Below are positions 6,877-10,793 of a DNA stretch of 10,793 nucleotides, in pieces (position 1 is the first letter of the stretch; each line of letters begins with the position of its first letter). Source of the stretch: Motiliproteus sp036964625 (GTDB taxonomy: Bacteria; Pseudomonadota; Gammaproteobacteria; Pseudomonadales; Balneatricaceae); NCBI GenBank assembly GCA_036964625.1, contig JBALTG010000151.1, positions 1 to 10,793 on the forward strand, given 5' to 3'. A program made the translations under genes and the position numbers. Below the pieces are notes generated by a model that saw only the letters and a program-made list of their open reading frames with translations, was not told the DNA's origin and did not search any database.

Positions 6877-8325
6877 ATGCATTTTCGCGTTATATTGCGC
6901 ATTCTTGGCATCCTGATGATGCTATTCAGTTTCAGCATGCTGCCGCCCGCAGCCGTCTCGCTGATCTATGCTGATGGCAACTCGTTACCGTTCCTGATCG
7001 CATTTGGTATCACCCTGGTCACCGGCTTCATCACCTGGCTACCGGTCAACAGAGTGCGCCAGGACCTGCGGACCCGCGACGGCTTTCTGATCACCGTGCT
7101 GTTCTGGACCGTCCTCGGGCTGTTCGGCTCGATCCCGCTGATACTATCCGCGATGCCCCATCTATCGGTTGTCGATGCCGTGTTTGAATCGGTGTCGGGG
7201 CTGACTACCACCGGCGCCACGGTGATGACCGGTATCGACCAGCTCCCTAAATCCATCCTCTGGTACCGGCAGCAACTGCAGTGGTTTGGCGGCATGGGGA
7301 TCATCGTCTTGGCAGTCGCTATCCTGCCGATGCTCGGTATCGGTGGGATGCAGCTGTATCGGGCCGAAACCCCGGGGCCGGTTAAAGACTCTAAACTGAC
7401 CCCTCGGATTACCGAGACCGCCAAGGCGCTCTGGTATATTTATCTATCATTAACGATCGCCTGCGCGCTGAGCTACTGGCTGGCAGGAATGACCCCGTTC
7501 GATGCCATCTGCCACAGTTTCTCAACGGTGGCCATCGGCGGCTTCTCCACCCATGACGCCAGCATGGGATACTTTAACAGCCCGATGATCGAAGCCATTG
7601 CGATCTTCTTCATGGTGATCTCAGCGGTCAATTTTGCCCTCCATTTCAGCGCCTGGAAGCACAGATCCCTGCGCCATTATTGGTATGACCCCGAGTTTCG
7701 TTTCTACCTAAGTATTCTCATCGGCATTACTGTCTTTTGTACCCTGGTACTGCAACTAACCGAAACCTTCACCGGCATCGAAGCCCTGCGCAACGCCCTG
7801 TTTCAGGTGGTATCCATCGCCACCACCACCGGTTTTGCCACCGCCGACTTCGCCCACTGGCCGACAATGCTGCCGTTTCTCCTGTTCATCGCCGCCTTTG
7901 CCGGCGGTTGCGCCGGTTCGACGGGGGGCGGGATGAAAGTGATCCGGGTCCTGATCATCCTCAAACAGGGGATGCGTGAAGTCACCCGATTACTCCACCC
8001 CAGCGCCATTATTCCCATCAAACTGGGCAATCGCTCGATTCCTGACCGGGTTGCCGAGGCGGTGTGGGGATTCTTTTCGGTCTACCTGATCGTGTTTGTT
8101 ATCATGTTGATTGCCCTGCTGGGAACCGGCCTTGATCAGGTCACTGCCTGGACCGCAGTCGGCGCGACCCTCAACAATCTGGGTCCAGGCCTGGGTGATG
8201 TGGCGGCCAACTACGGCAGTCTCAACGACACCGCCAAATGGATTTTATGCTTCTCGATGCTGCTGGGGCGACTCGAAGTCTTCACCCTGCTGGTGCTGTT
8301 CACTCCTGCATTCTGGCGTCGCTGA
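6877..8325 (+). CDS. trkH: Trk potassium uptake system, membrane subunit TrkH/TrkG
   Basis: TrkH is the inner-membrane K+ translocating subunit. The 482-residue, strongly hydrophobic product has four repeated M1-P-M2 units as in the SKT superfamily. The four selectivity-filter loops can be seen: SGLTTTGATVMTG around Gly113, STVAIGGFSTHD around Gly221/222, SIATTTGFATADF around Gly319 and LNNLGPGLGD around Gly436. The glycine-rich stretch GGCAGSTGGGMK at 343-354 is the intramembrane loop of the third repeat. GRLEVFT near residue 464 is the conserved C-terminal motif. Size equals that of E. coli TrkH (483). A modest AGAGAG lies 11 bases before the ATG. The last codon (CGC) and stop (TGA) fall inside the first unit of the downstream repeat array. 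In E. coli trkA and trkH are unlinked; here they are adjacent. Confidence 0.97.
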   Translation: MHFRVILRILGILMMLFSFSMLPPAAVSLIYADGNSLPFLIAFGITLVTGFITWLPVNRVRQDLRTRDGFLITVLFWTVLGLFGSIPLILSAMPHLSVVDAVFESVSGLTTTGATVMTGIDQLPKSILWYRQQLQWFGGMGIIVLAVAILPMLGIGGMQLYRAETPGPVKDSKLTPRITETAKALWYIYLSLTIACALSYWLAGMTPFDAICHSFSTVAIGGFSTHDASMGYFNSPMIEAIAIFFMVISAVNFALHFSAWKHRSLRHYWYDPEFRFYLSILIGITVFCTLVLQLTETFTGIEALRNALFQVVSIATTTGFATADFAHWPTMLPFLLFIAAFAGGCAGSTGGGMKVIRVLIILKQGMREVTRLLHPSAIIPIKLGNRSIPDRVAEAVWGFFSVYLIVFVIMLIALLGTGLDQVTAWTAVGATLNNLGPGLGDVAANYGSLNDTAKWILCFSMLLGRLEVFTLLVLFTPAFWRR

Positions 8326-8498
8326 TGATTCATTTTATCTACGCTGACGGCGCTTTTACGTTACGCTGATGGCTCATTCCTTGTACGCTGATGGCTTATT
8401 TACTGATCCGCTGATGGCTCATTCCTTGTACGCAGATGGGTGTTTTAGGTTACGCTGAAGGCTCTTTTACTGATCCGCTGATGGCTCTTTTACAATGA
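8320..8498 (+). repeat. Array of eight degenerate 22-23 bp tandem repeats between trkH and ybaK
   Basis: Units start at 8320, 8342, 8364, 8386, 8409, 8431, 8453 and 8476, each 22 or 23 bp. The first half is conserved as CGCTGATGGC with small changes. The second half is T-rich and falls into three kinds: TCATTCCTTGTA (units at 8364 and 8409, which are identical along their full length), one ending in TTTACTGATC (8386, 8453) and one ending in GTTA (8342, 8431). The unit at 8476 resembles the second kind until it runs into ACAATG, the ybaK start. The unit at 8320 supplies the last codon and stop of trkH. The array thus fills the whole intergenic gap, leaving no room for a separate promoter, terminator or Shine-Dalgarno. 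There is no dyad symmetry as in CRISPR repeats and no spacer. I do not recognise the family; it resembles a minisatellite. Confidence 0.9.
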
Positions 8499-8971
8499 CT
8501 CCAGCCGTGAACGCGGTACAGAAAGCCAAGATCGTTTACTTGACGCATAGTTATCAGCACGACCCGGCTGCCAAGTCATACGGCAAAGAGGCTGCGGATG
8601 CGTTAGGGGTTGCACCCGAACGGGTCTTTAAAACCCTCTTGGTCAGCCTTGATGGCAACGCTAAAAAGCTGGCGGTCGGCGTGGTGCCCGTCTCGGGGAG
8701 TCTCGATCTAAAAGCCGTAGGTACTCTGCTTAAGAGCAAAAAGGTGGTCATGGCCGATCCCCAGGAAGCACAGCGCGCTACAGGATATCTGCTGGGTGGC
8801 ATCAGTCCGCTGGGACAAAAAAAACACCTGCCGCTGTTGCTGGACCAAAGCGCTCAACACTTAAAGACCCTGTTTGTCAGTGGTGGAAAACGCGGCCTGG
8901 AGATCGAACTCAGCCCTGCCGATCTGCTCAGGCTCACCGCTGGCCAGTACGGCGATATCGGCCGTGGTTGA
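8495..8971 (+). CDS. ybaK: Cys-tRNA(Pro)/Cys-tRNA(Cys) deacylase YbaK/EbsC
   Basis: YbaK is a free-standing editing enzyme that hydrolyses Cys-tRNA(Pro) made in error by prolyl-tRNA synthetase. The 158-residue product has the family size and a single YbaK/ProX domain. Lys46 in VFKTLLV is the residue required for activity in characterised YbaK proteins, and GGISPLGQKK at 101-110 is the conserved glycine/proline loop of the active site. The N-terminus MTPAVNAVQKAKI closely resembles that of E. coli YbaK, which supports the ATG at 8495 even though no Shine-Dalgarno precedes it. An in-frame TGA at 8471 rules out a longer form. The start codon lies in the last unit of the 22-bp repeat array, so its translation signals have probably been remodelled by the repeats. 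The methyltransferase gene begins 10 bp downstream. Confidence 0.95.
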   Translation: MTPAVNAVQKAKIVYLTHSYQHDPAAKSYGKEAADALGVAPERVFKTLLVSLDGNAKKLAVGVVPVSGSLDLKAVGTLLKSKKVVMADPQEAQRATGYLLGGISPLGQKKHLPLLLDQSAQHLKTLFVSGGKRGLEIELSPADLLRLTAGQYGDIGRG

Positions 8972-8981
8972 ATCCAGCGCT

Positions 8982-9560
8982 ATGCCATCCAAAAATCCGC
9001 AGCAGGCGAAATGGAATCAACGCTACCAAAATACCCAGACGCCTAATGCCCCCGCCCGGGTGCTTATCGACAACCGCCACCTGCTTCCGCAGCAGGGTGA
9101 CGCGTTGGAACTGGCGTGCGGGCTGGGCGGCAACGCGCTGGAATTGGCCCGTGCCGGTCTCCGCACCCAGGCCTGGGATATTTCCGATGTCGCGATAGCA
9201 AAACTGCAACACCTGGCCAGGCAACAGCAGCTACCGCTGCAAGCCTGCTGCATCGATCTCAAGCCTCAATCTCTAGCCGTTGCCAGCTTTGATCTGATCT
9301 GCGTCACGGGCTATCTCGATCGTGCGCTCTGCCCGGCGATAAGCGCAGCACTCAGACCGGGAGGCCTGCTGTTCTACCAGACTTTCAGCGGTGCTAAGCA
9401 CGGAACATCAGGCCCCAGCAATCCCGACTTTGTGCTTCAGCAGGGAGAGCTGTTACGACTTTTCTGCAGGTTAACGCCTCTGGTCTATCGCGAGCCGCTG
9501 CACGATCAGGATCCTGACAGTAACCGACCTGAACAAGCCTACCTGGTTGCACGCCGTTAA
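8982..9560 (+). CDS. Class I SAM-dependent methyltransferase, TehB-like
   Basis: This is a cytoplasmic S-adenosylmethionine-dependent methyltransferase of unknown substrate. The 192-residue product has one Rossmann fold: motif I is LELACGLGGNALELA at 42-56, the acidic motif II residue is Asp66 in AWDISDV, FDLICVTGYL at 103-112 is motif IV, and LRPGGLLFYQTF at 124-135 is the motif after helix D. The SGPSNPDFVLQQGEL segment near 143-157 is common in TehB-like and related small methyltransferases. I chose ATG 8982, ten bases after the ybaK stop, because the N-terminus MPSKNPQQAKWNQRY begins the fold correctly. The frame stays open back to 8874, but a start there would overlap ybaK by about 100 bases. 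No strong Shine-Dalgarno is seen, so it may be coupled to ybaK. TehB itself is associated with tellurite resistance, but that function should not be assumed here. Confidence 0.85.
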   Translation: MPSKNPQQAKWNQRYQNTQTPNAPARVLIDNRHLLPQQGDALELACGLGGNALELARAGLRTQAWDISDVAIAKLQHLARQQQLPLQACCIDLKPQSLAVASFDLICVTGYLDRALCPAISAALRPGGLLFYQTFSGAKHGTSGPSNPDFVLQQGELLRLFCRLTPLVYREPLHDQDPDSNRPEQAYLVARR

Positions 9561-9590
9561 CCCTGTGCCAACAGATCCCGGCAAGCGATC

Positions 9591-9650
9591 CTCTTACACC
9601 CTCCACACACCCTCCTAGCGCCCTCCACAAGCCCCTTCCTGATTACCCAT
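9591..9650 (+). terminator. C-rich, G-poor 11-bp triple repeat, possible Rho-utilisation region
   Basis: By eye, the 60 bases hold about 31 C and 4 G, a marked bubble compared with the flanks. Inside it three units of exactly 11 bp follow one another: CCCTCCACACA (9599-9609), CCCTCCTAGCG (9610-9620) and CCCTCCACAAG (9621-9631). It begins about 30 bases after the methyltransferase stop and no intrinsic terminator is visible there. C-rich, unstructured RNA with regularly spaced pyrimidine-C pairs is what Rho binds, so a Rho-dependent terminator for the ybaK-methyltransferase transcript is a reasonable inference. The repeat is seen directly; the terminator role is not proven. Confidence 0.4.
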
Positions 9651-9745
9651 GATCTTCAGCCATCACCGCGCCAAGTCATGGGCATACGAACTTGCGAGAA
9701 TAGATCGGCGGCATCGTGGCTGAGCTTGGTGGGTAATCAGGTAGG
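9634..9745. mobile_element. 112-bp imperfect palindrome with 16-bp terminal inverted repeats (MITE- or REP-like)
   Basis: The ends are CCTTCCTGATTACCCA (9634-9649) and TGGGTAATCAGGTAGG (9730-9745), complementary at 15 of 16 positions with 12 in a row perfect. The symmetry continues inward about the same centre: CAGCCA (9657-9662) pairs with TGGCTG (9717-9722), and CGCC (9669-9672) with GGCG (9707-9710). The RNA or single strand could thus fold into one long interrupted hairpin with a loop near 9680-9699. There is no coding capacity. Size and structure suggest a miniature inverted-repeat element or a palindromic intergenic repeat. I see no clear target-site duplication, and a structured 3' end or ncRNA is an alternative. 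Confidence 0.5.
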
Positions 9746-10014
9746 ATCATAAAGTTATTTTAGACCCCCTGACCGATAGTCGTGATCCGTCTTGACAGAG
9801 CATCGGCGGCTCTCCAGCTTAAATTCAGCTATCATCGTCTCAAGAGACCACATCCTGTCGTTTTAACATTTAGGGATGGTAAGGCGCTTAAGCCAGCAGT
9901 TGCGGATTTTCTGCTCATGATCTACATGAAAATACCCACCGAAGAACGAATACTTGACGGTGCTGTATTCACAAGCGGTTCCACCGGCGGAACCCAACTC
10001 AGAACACCGAGTCA
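9746..10014 (+). other. Region without a convincing gene upstream of the VIT gene
   Basis: This completes the 454-bp gap after the methyltransferase. A 79-codon frame (GTG at 9782 to 10021) can be read, but it has no recognisable motif, no Shine-Dalgarno, and overlaps the VIT start, so I do not call it a gene. A perfect -35-like TTGACA lies at 9792-9797 with no good -10 at the right distance (the nearest AT-rich candidate, TTAAAT at 9819-9824, is too far). A second TTGACG lies at 9954-9959, also without a partner. The promoter of the VIT gene is presumably here, but I cannot place it. Confidence 0.4.
9977..9994 (+). promoter_or_regulatory. Short hairpin in the VIT gene leader
   Basis: GGTTCC and GGAACC form a perfect 6-bp stem with the 6-base loop ACCGGC, ending 20 bases before the VIT start. 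It could shape access to the start, or be the operator of a dimeric regulator. Without a T-run it is not an intrinsic terminator. Chance is possible at this size. Confidence 0.3.
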
Positions 10015-10710
10015 GTGTTGATTCAGCATCGAGAGCAACATCGCACCCAGCGCACCGGCTGGCTACGTGCGGCAGTATTGGGCGCAAACGACGGTATTGT
10101 ATCGACAGCCAGCCTGGTCATCGGTGTTGCGGCGGCCGAGGCGGCTCACGGCAGCATCCTGATAGCCGGTACGGCAGGCCTGGTGGCAGGCGCCATGTCC
10201 ATGGCTGCTGGCGAATACGTTTCGGTCAGTTCGCAAGCGGATACGGAGCAGGCCGATCTGGAACGGGAACGGCATGAACTGGCCACTGACGGCGAGAATG
10301 AACTTAAAGAATTGACCGCCATTTACGTAGATCGTGGACTCGATCAGTCGCTGGCAATACAGGTCGCAGAACAATTGACCGCTCATGACGCGCTGGGTAC
10401 TCATGCGCGGGACGAGTTAGGGATCTCAAAGACACTCAGTGCTCGACCTGTACAGGCCGCTCTGGCTTCGGCGGGAACCTTTTCAGTGGGCGCCTCACTG
10501 CCCTTGTTGACAGCGATCATCACCCCAGAGCCCTATCTGCTGACCACCGTGGCCATCACCTCGCTTCTGTTTCTCGCCCTGCTGGGCGGTCTGGCCGCCT
10601 ACGCAGGCGGTGCCTGTGTCAAGACCGCGGCCGTACGCGTCACCTTTTGGGGCGCCCTTGCCATGGCCCTCACCGCGGGGGTGGGCAGCCTGTTTGGTGT
10701 CCTGATGTGA
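10015..10710 (+). CDS. VIT1/CCC1-family Fe2+/Mn2+ transporter
   Basis: This is a membrane protein of the vacuolar iron transporter family; bacterial members are thought to move iron or manganese out of the cytoplasm. The 231-residue product begins with the family signature GWLRAAVLGANDGIVSTASL (15-34) in the first membrane segment (about 18-41). TM2 at about 45-66 is followed by MAAGEYVSVSSQADTEQADL (62-81), leading into a soluble acidic metal-binding helical domain (about 75-140, with Glu78, Glu84, Glu86 and further Glu/Asp). Three more segments lie at about 147-170, 174-198 and 207-229, giving the usual five. The start is GTG 10015 or TTG 10018: both are non-ATG with a poor Shine-Dalgarno, and there is no in-frame start upstream. 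The gene stands alone, after a 454-bp gap. Iron- or manganese-responsive control would be expected, but I see no Fur box. Confidence 0.9.
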   Translation: MLIQHREQHRTQRTGWLRAAVLGANDGIVSTASLVIGVAAAEAAHGSILIAGTAGLVAGAMSMAAGEYVSVSSQADTEQADLERERHELATDGENELKELTAIYVDRGLDQSLAIQVAEQLTAHDALGTHARDELGISKTLSARPVQAALASAGTFSVGASLPLLTAIITPEPYLLTTVAITSLLFLALLGGLAAYAGGACVKTAAVRVTFWGALAMALTAGVGSLFGVLM

Positions 10711-10793
10711 AGCGGGCCTAGGAGCCTGTCGGACTTAACACTGATCTACTGCGGAAAACCCGAATTTGGTCATATTTTCACGATCACCCTCGT
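10711..10793 (-). mobile_element. Possible terminus of an insertion sequence, cut by the window edge
   Basis: The 83 bases after the VIT stop hold GGAGCCTGTCGGACTTAA (10721-10738), which looks to me like the terminal inverted repeat of a transposable element; this is recognition from memory, not a search. On the minus strand a short frame enters from the window edge and ends as TRVIVKI plus a TGA at 10770-10772. Another ends at a TAA at 10737-10739 after the tail MTKFGFSAVDQC. Either could be the C-terminus of a transposase. The partner repeat and any target duplication would lie beyond the window. No terminator for the VIT gene is visible. Confidence 0.3.

Noticed and set aside
8320..8498. 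CRISPR array or plasmid-type iteron origin
   Set aside because: The repeats are directly adjacent with no unique spacers and no dyad symmetry, so not CRISPR. A 22-bp period resembles iterons, but there is no rep gene, no AT-rich melting region, and the setting is chromosomal.
8874..8981. Longer N-terminus for the methyltransferase from a start at 8874
   Set aside because: It would overlap ybaK by about 100 bases, and the extra residues do not resemble the fold's N-terminus. The ATG at 8982 fits the spacing and the protein.
9782..10021. 79-codon frame upstream of the VIT gene
   Set aside because: It has no motif, no ribosome site, a GTG start, and overlaps the VIT start. I could not tell it from chance.

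Overview
The window reads as chromosome from a gammaproteobacterium, most like the Pseudomonas/Oceanospirillales side of the class. I base this on gene order and protein character, not on a database search. The block dprA - tsaP (LysM protein) - def - fmt - rsmB - trkA, with dprA and tsaP divergent from the rest, is the order I know from the start of the Pseudomonas aeruginosa chromosome (PA0021 to PA0016). Here trkH follows trkA directly. I cannot name the genus.

Left part (1-2369, minus strand): tsaP, a secreted LysM protein linked in other bacteria to the type IV pilus secretin, then dprA, the DNA-processing protein of natural transformation. The last ~65 bp of dprA occur a second time just beyond its stop codon, running to the window edge. 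A divergent intergenic region (2370-2621) with a clear TATAAT box separates this pair from the next block.

Central part (2622-8325, plus strand): a tight set of five genes. def (peptide deformylase) and fmt (Met-tRNA formyltransferase) remove and add the N-formyl group of initiator methionine. rsmB makes the 16S rRNA m5C967 mark. trkA and trkH encode the NAD-binding gating subunit and the membrane subunit of the Trk potassium uptake system. Spacings are 56 bp, a 4-bp overlap, 3 bp and 24 bp, so one transcript is likely.

Right part (8326-10793): more accessory and rich in repeats. The whole gap between trkH and the next gene is an eight-unit array of degenerate 22-23 bp repeats, whose first unit contains the trkH stop codon and whose last contains the ybaK start codon. 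Then come ybaK (tRNA-editing deacylase) and a small SAM-dependent methyltransferase. A 454-bp stretch without a convincing gene follows; it holds a C-rich 11-bp triple repeat that looks like a Rho-utilisation region and a ~112-bp imperfect palindrome that looks like a small mobile repeat. Last are a VIT/CCC1-family iron/manganese transporter and, at the edge, what may be the terminus of an insertion sequence.

The coding content is ordinary housekeeping. I see no candidate for a new multi-gene system. The unusual material is non-coding: the 22-bp array, the dprA tail duplication and the palindrome.
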